NCBI GenBank assembly: GCA_965646165.1
Contig: CBFFYP010000020.1
Span: forward strand, 1-55,644
Length of the DNA stretch: 55,644 nucleotides
Reading direction: 5' to 3'
DNA from: MGBC114844 sp910585855
GTDB taxonomy: Bacteria > Bacillota > Clostridia > Lachnospirales > Lachnospiraceae
Both the position numbers and the translations under genes were made by a program. Below, piece by piece: positions 27,201 through 35,333 of this stretch. The notes under the pieces are model-generated. The model made no database searches. It saw only the letters and a program-made list of their open reading frames with translations, and had not been told where the DNA came from. Position 1 is the stretch's first letter; the number at the start of each line of letters is the position of its first letter.

Positions 27201-29279
27201 CTATCCTGTTTGCTCTTTTTCAGCACCAATCGTCCAGCTCATCGGCAAATCCCGCACCTGCTCTGGCAGTTCTTTCATCAGTCCCTGACCAACAGGCAAA
27301 AGATATTTTACAGAAAACCCATTTCTTTTCAATTCCTCTGTAATCTCCTCTTTTGTCCAAAATACATCATAAATATTATAATTTTCCCATCCGGTTATCG
27401 CTTTTAGGGGCAGTTCAAAATCAAAATTTGGCACATCCATAATAAATATTCCATCCTCTGCTAAATGATCCCAAATTTTTTTATAAAAAAGTTTACGCAT
27501 GTTATATTCAAAATGCCGAATATAACGAAAACAAGTAATCAAATCATACTCTCCCTCGATTGAATCTTCTGCTATATCAAATACCTTTAAAACAGGCGGA
27601 TTTTTCTCTTTTTGAAACCGTTCTTTTACGATTTGAAGCATTGCCCTGCTGGCATCCGCTGCCGTACATATCCCATATTTAACACACTCTTTTGTTATTC
27701 TGCCATCTCCGCACGCAAGATCTAAAATCCGCAAAGGAAATCTTGAAAACCGATCTTCTATTATGGCACAAATATTTTGACGCTCTAATAAATCAAAATA
27801 TTTAAGAGAAACAGAAGTAAAACGATCCTGTGTATAATTTTTTGCTATTTCTTCCTGCTGATAATAAGCTTTCATCATTTGATGCCCTTTTACCAAATAT
27901 TTTTGATGCAGCCTCAGCCTGCGATCCCACTCATACAAAGTAATTACCGATGCCGGAAGTTTTTTCTTTGCCTCTCGTTCTACCAAATCTAAAAAACAAG
28001 ACAAATCCAGCTTTTTTTCCAACAACTGATGGGAAAGTACACTCGAATAAAATCTGTAATTCTTCTTTATTCGTTCTGCTGCCTCTCCCATTGCCCTCCA
28101 ATCAGCCGAAACACACTCCCCCATTGCACAAAAATCCACAATTTCCGAAATCCCAGACACCTTTGTACACAATACCGGAATCCCTTGATACATCGCCTCT
28201 AAGCCAGACAGAGAGCAGGCATGATTAGAATTAATCGTTTCATAAGGAATCAATAAACAATCAATTTCCGAATAAAAATCTCTCATAGAATAACTTCCAA
28301 CAATTACACTGCAATTTTCATTTGTTTTTAATACTTCTGGAATTTCCACTATATCATAACGCCATAAAATCCGAAAAAATATCTGTTTTAAATGAACTGC
28401 CATGTCACATAACAACGCAATTCCCCGATCTTTTTTCTGCCTCTCTTCCATTGGAGAAGAAGCAAATCCAATCGTAAATTGTTCTGAATCAAAAACTCTT
28501 TTTCTTGGATAAATCTTACTCCAGTCCAAAAAAGGATAGGACAATTCCGGCTCATGAAATCCATTTTCCACCAAAATCCGATAAGCCGTCTTTGACTGTA
28601 CCAAATATTTATGTATACCATAGTCATTTAAATGATTTAATTCTGCTATCGTACTTTGACTGATACCCTGCAGCGGATTTTGACCACTCAGTCGAAAAAT
28701 CGCCTTCTGCAAAATCATAGAACAATGATCAACCCGTATAATCTCCGGCGTACTTTCAAAAAAAATACACAGCGCAGGATGCATCGCATTAATATAAGCC
28801 CCAGCATCTTTTTCTGGAAGAAACGTAACCTCTCCCTCCTGAAGTTTTTCTGTTTGATCGGATTCCAAAGAAAGAAATCGAACCGCATAAATACTAACTC
28901 TTTTTAAATACTGAAACACTTGAAACGCTTCATTTCTTACCGCATCAATCCCCTGACTCACTCGATACCCCCGGCAAATAATTAAAATTACCCCCCCATT
29001 TTCGGCACACGAGCCCTGCAGTTCCTGTCTTATCTTTTCTTTATACCGCTGCTCTTCCCGTTTCCAATCCTGCCCGCTTTCCGGGAAATATTCTCTTTCC
29101 TGCCAAAACTCAAACAAAGCCGACTCTCTTACTTCTTTATAACTGCCAGACAATATTTTTTTTGGAATCTGTTTTACCATTTCCTTTTTATCACTTTGCC
29201 TCTGACAAACGAGTCTTTTTTGTTCTAACTGCAGCCGTTTTCTCTGCACAATCAAGCTCTTTTTCTCTCTTTTATTCAA
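27201..29279 (-). CDS. Fusion protein: GT4-like glycosyltransferase plus SAM-dependent methyltransferase
   Basis: This 692-residue protein starts with a basic helical tail (residues 1-60). A GT-B-like domain follows at about 90-430 (GGVILIICRGYRVSQGIDAV; CSLSGLEAMYQGIPVLCTKV as donor site). A class I methyltransferase fills about 470-670 (RILDLACGDGRITKECV is SAM motif I). It may add a sugar and methylate it, as in chain-terminating enzymes that set O-polysaccharide length; that role is inference. The start codon is TTG (29277-29279) with GGAGGGG upstream. A G7 tract at codons ~95-97 is in frame here, so the gene is ON as written but could slip. Confidence 0.82.
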   Translation of the reverse strand: MNKREKKSLIVQRKRLQLEQKRLVCQRQSDKKEMVKQIPKKILSGSYKEVRESALFEFWQEREYFPESGQDWKREEQRYKEKIRQELQGSCAENGGVILIICRGYRVSQGIDAVRNEAFQVFQYLKRVSIYAVRFLSLESDQTEKLQEGEVTFLPEKDAGAYINAMHPALCIFFESTPEIIRVDHCSMILQKAIFRLSGQNPLQGISQSTIAELNHLNDYGIHKYLVQSKTAYRILVENGFHEPELSYPFLDWSKIYPRKRVFDSEQFTIGFASSPMEERQKKDRGIALLCDMAVHLKQIFFRILWRYDIVEIPEVLKTNENCSVIVGSYSMRDFYSEIDCLLIPYETINSNHACSLSGLEAMYQGIPVLCTKVSGISEIVDFCAMGECVSADWRAMGEAAERIKKNYRFYSSVLSHQLLEKKLDLSCFLDLVEREAKKKLPASVITLYEWDRRLRLHQKYLVKGHQMMKAYYQQEEIAKNYTQDRFTSVSLKYFDLLERQNICAIIEDRFSRFPLRILDLACGDGRITKECVKYGICTAADASRAMLQIVKERFQKEKNPPVLKVFDIAEDSIEGEYDLITCFRYIRHFEYNMRKLFYKKIWDHLAEDGIFIMDVPNFDFELPLKAITGWENYNIYDVFWTKEEITEELKRNGFSVKYLLPVGQGLMKELPEQVRDLPMSWTIGAEKEQTG
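28991..28997. repeat. Homopolymeric G7 tract, in-frame
   Basis: Seven C on the plus strand (G7 in the coding sense, ENGGVILI) inside the GT/methyltransferase fusion. The reading frame is intact at this length. It is the third G tract of seven or more in the same glycan locus. Confidence 0.9.
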
Positions 29280-29374
29280 AACAACTCTTCCCCTCCATCA
29301 ACCTAAAATAAACATATAAACTAAAATTTTTATAAAATAATCCATCCTATTAACAATAAGGATTGGCTTTCACC

Positions 29375-29711
29375 GGACGCAAGAGGCGGTTTGCTCCTGT
29401 CCTTTGCCTGCTCCGCTCCAAACGGTAAGAAAGTCTAAGGCTTCTGTATCTACGTACATCCAGCCGGACGAACCAGGGCGCAATTCGCCCTTATTACAAA
29501 CGGAACATAACTGGTGTAAGGAAGGATTTTTTCAACCTCAAGGCAGCTTTTTTCCTATACATCGGGCTAAACACGCCCCTTTTTTTGCATACCCTGCATG
29601 GAAGCAGGATATGCAAAAAATTCTAGGTAGTCCCACAGAAGCCAAGACTTTCTAACCATTCTCCGAAGTCGCAGGCAAAGGACAGGAGCAAACCGCCTCT
29701 CGCTGTTGGTT
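29375..29711 (-). repeat. Long-hairpin repeat, family A, copy A4
   Basis: Complete copy in minus orientation. Arms at 29382-29411 and 29671-29700 are perfectly complementary over 30 bp and unrelated to the arms of A5, A7 and A9. Boundary tags are GGACGC (left) and CTGTTGGTT (right). The core holds GGGCGCAATTCGCCC paired with GGGCTAAACACGCCC, and the GCATACCCTGCATGGAAGCA hairpin. It lies between the GT/methyltransferase gene and wzt, next to A5 in opposite orientation. Confidence 0.92.
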
Positions 29712-29772
29712 AGATAGCGATAGAAATTATATTTAGGCTTGCATATGATTCTCTTTTTGTTCCGGGGTCAAG

Positions 29773-30107
29773 AAACGGCCAGATTCGAAACCGGTGGGCA
29801 GACTGCAGTGACTTTGGAAAAAAGTTAGAAGTTCTTAGACTTCTGCTCGAACACCTAAGATTTTTTTCACATCCTGCTTCCATGCAGGGTGTGAAAAAAA
29901 AGGGGCGTGTTTAGCCCGGATGAGAGGAAAGCGAACAGCTTATAGCTGACAAAATCCTTCCTTACACCCGTTTTGTTTCGGTTGCTATAAGGGCGAATTG
30001 CGCCCCGGTCTGTCCGGCTGAAACAAAGAAAAGGCAGAAGTCTTAGAACTTCTTGCTTTTTGGAAACCGGAACAGCAGGATGCCCACCGGTTTCGAATCT
30101 GGCGTCC
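29773..30107 (+). repeat. Long-hairpin repeat, family A, copy A5
   Basis: Complete 335-bp copy and the clearest example. The arms at 29779-29800 and 30081-30102 are a perfect 22-bp inverted repeat. Inside them AGAAGTTCTTAGACTTCTG pairs with CAGAAGTCTTAGAACTTCT, GGGGCGTGTTTAGCCC with GGGCGAATTGCGCCCC, CTTATAGC with GCTATAAG, and ACAAAA with TTTTGT, so the whole element folds as one rod. The boundary tags are AAACGGC and GGCGTCC. It ends 7 bp from the stop of wzt. Confidence 0.93.
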
Positions 30108-30114
30108 TCCCCTG

Positions 30115-31368
30115 CTACTGAAATTTCCAAGTATGATCCAATTTCGCCACCCCTACCTCATCTACTGTAGAATATACCGTAAATTCCACCGCTTTTGCCT
30201 TATAGTCATAAGCGAACATATCCTCTGAACGAATTGCAATATCAATCCAATAAGACCCTTTTACCAAATTTAATTTTTCTATTTCACATAAAATTTCGCC
30301 TTTTTCCTTTAATTTCAGCAATCCAAGCCGCTCTCTTAACGTATTTGTCCCATAACAGGTAAAATTGTCCTTTCGAAAAAACAATAGTCCGATTAAAACA
30401 CCGTTTAACTGCTCTGGTTTGGCTTGATAGGCAATCTTTAACAGCACTTTTTCTCCTGTACGATAATTTCCGCAAGCCGTTCCATTTTCTCCGATTAATT
30501 CGGCTTTTACAATCCGTGCTTTCCACTCTTCTTTTTGTACTTCCTCTGATTTTGGCAAAACTTCAGCTTTCGTTTCTAAAACGGATTTCTCTACTTTTTT
30601 TAACTCTGGTTTTGACTCTTTATTGGATAGAACCCTTTTCTGTTTTCCCATATAAGCCAAATAGCTTGGATGTACTTCATTTGGAGGGGCTTCCATCTGT
30701 ATCTTTCCGTTTTCAATCCAAATCGAACGATTGCAAATCTGTTCAATCTGTACCAAAGAATGGGAAACGATTACAATCGTTGTTCCTTTTGCTTTAATCT
30801 CCAACAGCTTTTCAAAACATTTTGCCTGAAAAGATGCATCTCCCACCGCCAGTATTTCATCAATCAGCAGTACATCTGCGTCCACATGAATTGCCACAGA
30901 AAACGCCAGTCTGGTATACATTCCAGAGGAATAGGTTCGAACTGGATTATCAATGTAATCTTCCAATTCCGAAAAAGCAATAATCTCTTCCATTCGATTT
31001 CGAATTTCTTTTTTTGTCAGTCCAAAAATCGAAGCATTGGTATAAATATTTTCTCTTCCGGTCATATCCGGGTGAAACCCTGCTCCCAATTCAATCAGAC
31101 TAGAAACCCGCCCCTGTATCCGAATCGTTCCACTGTCAGGACGAAAAATTTTTGTCATTAGTTTTAACAGTGTACTCTTTCCGCAGCCATTGTGCCCGAT
31201 CAGACCGACTGCCTCTCCCTTTTCCACCTGAAAAGAAATTCCATTTAATACCAGCCGTTCTTCATATTGATTTCTTTTTTGAAACAGCATCTTTTCTTTT
31301 AATGTTTTTCCTTTATCGGAATATACCCGAAAACTTTTCTTTACATCCAAAACTTCTATTACTGCCAT
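30115..31368 (-). CDS. wzt: Polysaccharide ABC exporter ATPase (Wzt type)
   Basis: This protein of about 417 residues has a nucleotide-binding domain (residues 1-240) with Walker A GHNGCGKST, signature YSSGM, Walker B VLLIDEILAVGD and switch His in IVSHS. A C-terminal extension of about 170 residues matches Wzt carbohydrate-binding domains that recognise the finished non-reducing end of the glycan. With the Wzm permease it exports a lipid-linked polysaccharide made in the cytoplasm. I chose the ATG at 31368 (MAVIEVLDVKKSF), 4 bp after the permease stop, over the upstream ATG at 31389. The GT/methyltransferase fusion downstream would be a natural source of a capped end recognised by this domain. 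Confidence 0.92.
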   Translation of the reverse strand: MAVIEVLDVKKSFRVYSDKGKTLKEKMLFQKRNQYEERLVLNGISFQVEKGEAVGLIGHNGCGKSTLLKLMTKIFRPDSGTIRIQGRVSSLIELGAGFHPDMTGRENIYTNASIFGLTKKEIRNRMEEIIAFSELEDYIDNPVRTYSSGMYTRLAFSVAIHVDADVLLIDEILAVGDASFQAKCFEKLLEIKAKGTTIVIVSHSLVQIEQICNRSIWIENGKIQMEAPPNEVHPSYLAYMGKQKRVLSNKESKPELKKVEKSVLETKAEVLPKSEEVQKEEWKARIVKAELIGENGTACGNYRTGEKVLLKIAYQAKPEQLNGVLIGLLFFRKDNFTCYGTNTLRERLGLLKLKEKGEILCEIEKLNLVKGSYWIDIAIRSEDMFAYDYKAKAVEFTVYSTVDEVGVAKLDHTWKFQ

Positions 31369-31372
31369 ATCC

Positions 31373-32149
31373 TCAAAGCTCCTCTGCAAAATACCACTTT
31401 AATTTTAAAAAGATCAAAATCCCTATTCCTAACCAGATCAAACACTCTATAAAAATTAAACCCAAAGTCTGACTGCTTGGACATATCCCATAATATAAAA
31501 TATCCCGATAAGCAATCAAAATCGGCGTCATAGGATTTAACATATAGAAACCTTGATATTCCTCGGCAATATAACTGACCGGATATACCACAGGGGATAA
31601 ATACATCCAAGCCATACTAAGCACCCCCATAATATGCTCCAAATCCCGAAAATAAACGGTTAAAGCAGAAGTGATCATATTTACTCCGATTACTAAAAAA
31701 TATTGTAAGAACATTACAATCGGAAGCAGCAAAACTGGTTTTAAAAAAACTTTCATTGGAGAAATCAATAATACTGCAAATATAATTACGAACGATAAAA
31801 GCATATTGATAAAACTGCTTGTTGCATAAGCAATCGGAATAATTTCCCTTGGAAAATAAATCTTTTTTACCAGATTTGCCTGTCCTAAAATTGCCTTTGT
31901 CCCTGTCGTTAAAGCAGAAGAAAAGAAAATCCATGGAACTAATGCAACAAATAAATGTATAGAATAATTCTCCATTGGATTTTTTAAAATTACTTTAAAA
32001 ACCAGACTATAAACCCCAAGCTGCAAAAGCGGATTTAAAAATGTCCATAAAAATCCAAGTACCGATCCCTTATATCTGCCCTTTAAATCTCGTTTTACCA
32101 GCGAAGCAAGCATGGTGCGATAGGCATAAAGTTCCTGTAAAAATTCCAT
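31373..32149 (-). CDS. wzm: Polysaccharide ABC exporter permease (Wzm type)
   Basis: This 258-residue ABC-2 type membrane protein has six transmembrane segments. The N-terminal segment LVKRDLKGRYKGSVLGFLWT precedes the first span, with NPLLQLGVYSLVFK and MAWMYLSPVVYPVSYI as family landmarks. It forms the channel for the exporter with the Wzt ATPase encoded directly downstream. It sits 4 bp after a GT4 gene in the same operon. Length and topology are normal. Confidence 0.93.
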   Translation of the reverse strand: MEFLQELYAYRTMLASLVKRDLKGRYKGSVLGFLWTFLNPLLQLGVYSLVFKVILKNPMENYSIHLFVALVPWIFFSSALTTGTKAILGQANLVKKIYFPREIIPIAYATSSFINMLLSFVIIFAVLLISPMKVFLKPVLLLPIVMFLQYFLVIGVNMITSALTVYFRDLEHIMGVLSMAWMYLSPVVYPVSYIAEEYQGFYMLNPMTPILIAYRDILYYGICPSSQTLGLIFIECLIWLGIGILIFLKLKWYFAEEL

Positions 32150-32153
32150 CCTT

Positions 32154-33293
32154 TTAAGCTTCCTTTCCTTCCCTTTTCTCTTTTTCTGTAAAAGACTGAT
32201 ACAATTCTAACATCTGCTTCATAATCATTTGATTATTAAAATGGTTTTCTACTCTTTTTCTGGCATTTGCTCCATATTGTTCTCTTAATTCCTTTTGATC
32301 TGTCAGACGCTGCATCGCTTCTGCCAGTTCTTTTTCACTTCCTGCTTTTACTGTAATTCCCGTAATCCCGTCTAAACTGACAGAAGGTACTCCGGTGGGA
32401 AGTGCGGTATTGATTACAGGTTTTCCATAAGCCATTGCTTCTAACTGCACAATACCAAAGGACTCACTTTTTTCCACCGACGGCAGAACCAAAAAATCAC
32501 AATCCGAAAAAGCCTTTTTTAGATCCTCTGAAGATAATGCACCCAAAAAATGTACTCTGTCTTTTATCTCTTTTGCAGACGCTTTCCAGTCCTTTTCCTT
32601 CTTACCGCTTCCGACTAAAAACAGTTCACATCCCTCTACCCTCTTCATTGCCTGCAGCAAAACACCAATCCCTTTATAATAAACCAACCGTCCTACAAAC
32701 AGTGCTTTTACATAAGTTTTATGATTTAAACGGTCTGTTAAAATTGTTCCTTTGATACGATACTCTTCCAGATTCAGTCCATAGGGTATAATTCTGCATT
32801 TTTCCGCATATGGACGAATAAAAGGGGAACTGTCAATCTGTTCCTGTGTCGCTGCTACAATACAGTCTGCCCGGCGAATCAGCCAGTTTAAAAGCGGCTT
32901 ATAAACCAATAAAATCTTTTTCTGCCTTACAATATCACTATGCCAAGAAATAATTACTTTTCCTTGATAGCCAGACAAAAGACATGCCAAATCTGCCAAA
33001 GGAAACGGGACATGAATATGAATCAAATCCGCTGTTTTGGAGAGTTTTCGAAAATAAGGGAAAAAACAAAGGGACAGCGGCATAGAAAATACTGTTCCAA
33101 AACTTGCACAGCGAATAACAAAAACACCATCTACCCATTCCTTTACGGTCTTTCCCTTTGGCTGGCAAACCAAGACTTTAATATTTGCCTGATGCTTTAA
33201 ATTTTCTGCAATATTTTGAACAATCGTTTCAATTCCGCCTATCTGCGGTGTATATAATTTATTTACTTCAAGTATCTTTATTTTTCGTTTCAT
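32154..33293 (-). CDS. GT4 glycosyltransferase
   Basis: This 379-residue GT-B enzyme has VNKLYTPQIGGIETIVQNIA at the N-terminal acceptor half, IISWHSDIVRQKK in the middle, ALFVGRLVYYKGIGVLLQAM at the start of the donor half, and SVEKSESFGIVQLEAMAYGK as the E-x7-E nucleotide-sugar motif. It probably adds mannose or rhamnose from a GDP-sugar, given the manC-gmd-rmd genes upstream. It overlaps the preceding GT4 gene by 26 bp, indicating tight coupling in the operon. Confidence 0.9.
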   Translation of the reverse strand: MKRKIKILEVNKLYTPQIGGIETIVQNIAENLKHQANIKVLVCQPKGKTVKEWVDGVFVIRCASFGTVFSMPLSLCFFPYFRKLSKTADLIHIHVPFPLADLACLLSGYQGKVIISWHSDIVRQKKILLVYKPLLNWLIRRADCIVAATQEQIDSSPFIRPYAEKCRIIPYGLNLEEYRIKGTILTDRLNHKTYVKALFVGRLVYYKGIGVLLQAMKRVEGCELFLVGSGKKEKDWKASAKEIKDRVHFLGALSSEDLKKAFSDCDFLVLPSVEKSESFGIVQLEAMAYGKPVINTALPTGVPSVSLDGITGITVKAGSEKELAEAMQRLTDQKELREQYGANARKRVENHFNNQMIMKQMLELYQSFTEKEKREGKEA

Positions 33294-34437
33294 CTAACAA
33301 TTCCTTATATACCAGATATAACTTTTCTGCCGCATGTTCCCATGTAAATTCTTTTGCCCGTTCCTGCCCACGCTGTGACAGCTCCCTGCGCAAAGACGGA
33401 TCGGTATACAATCGTTCGATTCCGTCTGCTATGCTTTGCTCGTCATATGCATTTACATAAACCCCGCACTCTCCCACCACTTCAGGAAGGGAAGCCTCAA
33501 AAGATACCAAAACCGGAACGGCACAAGCCATTGCTTCTAACGGCGGTATGCCAAATCCCTCATAATACGAAGGAAAGAAAAAACTGACTGCTCCGTTATA
33601 TAATGCACATAAATCTTCCGATGCCACATACTCCGTAAAACAAAGCCGATCTTCCAACCCCACTTTCTGAATCCAAGCATAAAATTTTTGATTCATCCAG
33701 CCCTTTCCGCCTGCCAAAACAAGCTGCGGTGCTTGCGGATATTTTTTACAAAAAAGCTGATATCCTTTTATTAAACGCAGTAAATTTTTCCTTGGTTCAA
33801 TCGTTCCTACATATAAAAAATAGTCCCCTGTTATTTTTAATTTATCTTTTACTCTATTAATTTCTGCCTGATCTGTAATCCGATAAAAACGCTTTAAATC
33901 CACGCCGCATGGAACAACACGAATTTTTTCCTGATACCTTGGATAATACTTTATAATTTCCTGTTTACTGAAATAAGAGTCTGTTATAATCCGATCTGCC
34001 CGTTTCATCGACTGTTTTAATCCGGTTTTTAAAAGAACTTTCGTTTTCCATCTTACCGTTTCTGGAAATGCCCATATTACCATATCATGAACCGTCACTA
34101 CCGTTTTTCCAAAAACATGCGGCGGTACAAGATAATTAAAGAAATGCGTAATCTCTGCCTCTCTTCCAAAAAAATAGGAATAAGAAAAAGGAATAAAATT
34201 CATTATCATCCGATAAAATGCACCCGGAAAACAAACCCGGTTCAACCTTACCTGTTCAGTCTGATAAGACAGCAGACGCTCTTCCTTTTTTTGATGATTC
34301 CGAAAAGAGAAAAAATCAAATGTATAATTATATTCTGGATGCTTTTGCAAAAGCTCTGTTATCAAACCCGCCTGACAATAGCCTACACCAGACATCTGTT
34401 CTCCAATCAGCGGAAGTACATCAAATGAAATCGTCAT
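33268..34437 (-). CDS. GT4 glycosyltransferase
   Basis: This GT-B enzyme of about 389 residues contains LIGEQMSGVGYCQAGLITEL, VHDMVIWAFPETVRWK, LYVGTIEPRKNLLRLIKGYQ and FPSYYEGFGIPPLEAMACAV (donor site). It resembles mannosyl- and rhamnosyltransferases of the GT4 group. I chose the ATG at 34437 because it overlaps the rmd stop by 4 bp (ATGA) and begins the fold (MTISFDVLPLIGE); the frame extends further upstream to 34506. A GDP-rhamnose or GDP-mannose donor is inferred from its operon partners. Confidence 0.9.
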   Translation of the reverse strand: MTISFDVLPLIGEQMSGVGYCQAGLITELLQKHPEYNYTFDFFSFRNHQKKEERLLSYQTEQVRLNRVCFPGAFYRMIMNFIPFSYSYFFGREAEITHFFNYLVPPHVFGKTVVTVHDMVIWAFPETVRWKTKVLLKTGLKQSMKRADRIITDSYFSKQEIIKYYPRYQEKIRVVPCGVDLKRFYRITDQAEINRVKDKLKITGDYFLYVGTIEPRKNLLRLIKGYQLFCKKYPQAPQLVLAGGKGWMNQKFYAWIQKVGLEDRLCFTEYVASEDLCALYNGAVSFFFPSYYEGFGIPPLEAMACAVPVLVSFEASLPEVVGECGVYVNAYDEQSIADGIERLYTDPSLRRELSQRGQERAKEFTWEHAAEKLYLVYKELLDETKNKDT

Positions 34438-35327
34438 CTCTGTTTTTCTCTCCAATCCTCCAAAATATCCCTTATCGTATCCTCCAAAGAAATCTGTGGC
34501 TTCCACCCGGTGACTTCCTGCAATTTTTGAATATCTGCTTCAATCACAGGCAAATCCAGCGGACGCAGCTTCTTTGGATCAGTTTCTATCCGAATCTTTT
34601 TCTTTGACAGTGACAAAATTTTTTCTAATATCTCTTGAATCGCTACTGCTCTTCCACTTCCTACATTATAGTTTTCCCCTGCCTTTCCTTTTTGTATCAA
34701 CATTCCATACGCACGAACAATATCTCTGACATCCGTAAAATCACGTTTTATCTCTAGATTTCCTACCCAAAGAACCGGTTCTCTCTTTCCTGCTTCTATC
34801 TCTGCTGCCTGTCTGCAAAAATCAGAAACCACAAAAACCGAACTCTGTTTCGGTCCGATATGATTAAACGCCCGCACCAAAACAATTTCCATTTGATAGG
34901 CTTTGGCATAAATTGTCCCCAGCATATTTTGACAGGCTTTCGTAGCCGCATAGATATTTTGAATTCCATACTCTTCCCCAGAACCCACCAGTAAAATCCG
35001 TGGCTGCTTCTTTAGCTTTCTAACTGCTTCCAATACATGAATACACCCTTTGATATTGACATCTATGGTAAGATCTGGATTTTTCCAAGAAAGTGCTACG
35101 GAACTCTGTGCTGCCAAATGAAAAATATAATCTGGCTCTATCTGAAATAAAAGCTGCTGCACAGCTTTTTCATCTAAAATATCCAAATCATAGACCGCTG
35201 CCTCTTCTATAAAAAACGTTTCGTGTTCTAATTTTGTCACAGAAACAGACCATCCATACTCTTTTTGCAAATGTTCTGCCAGATAGCCTCCTACAAAACC
35301 AGCTGCTCCAATAATTAATGCCTTCAT
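34434..35327 (-). CDS. rmd: GDP-4-keto-6-deoxymannose reductase (GDP-D-rhamnose-forming type)
   Basis: This 297-residue short-chain dehydrogenase/reductase has MKALIIGAAGFVGGYLAEHL (Rossmann GxxGxxG), LVGSGEEYG and YAATKACQN (the catalytic Tyr and Lys). Length and motifs fit Rmd, which reduces the 4-keto product of Gmd to GDP-D-rhamnose, better than GDP-L-fucose synthase. It stands 6 bp after gmd and overlaps the next GT gene. Assignment to rhamnose rather than another 6-deoxy sugar is likely but not certain. Confidence 0.82.
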   Translation of the reverse strand: MKALIIGAAGFVGGYLAEHLQKEYGWSVSVTKLEHETFFIEEAAVYDLDILDEKAVQQLLFQIEPDYIFHLAAQSSVALSWKNPDLTIDVNIKGCIHVLEAVRKLKKQPRILLVGSGEEYGIQNIYAATKACQNMLGTIYAKAYQMEIVLVRAFNHIGPKQSSVFVVSDFCRQAAEIEAGKREPVLWVGNLEIKRDFTDVRDIVRAYGMLIQKGKAGENYNVGSGRAVAIQEILEKILSLSKKKIRIETDPKKLRPLDLPVIEADIQKLQEVTGWKPQISLEDTIRDILEDWREKQR

Positions 35328-35333
35328 CTGTCC

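Noticed and set aside
29375..30107. Family A repeats as group II introns or classical insertion sequences
   Set aside because: They have no reverse transcriptase or transposase and no domain V-like sequence. Pairing runs through the whole length instead of short terminal repeats.
29773..30107. Family A repeats as simple transcription terminators
   Set aside because: They are far too long and conserved in internal loops, and several copies lie upstream of genes or in divergent promoter gaps, so termination cannot be the whole explanation.
30670..31161. 163-codon frame opposite wzt
   Set aside because: It is antisense to conserved ABC ATPase motifs; composition is typical of a shadow frame.
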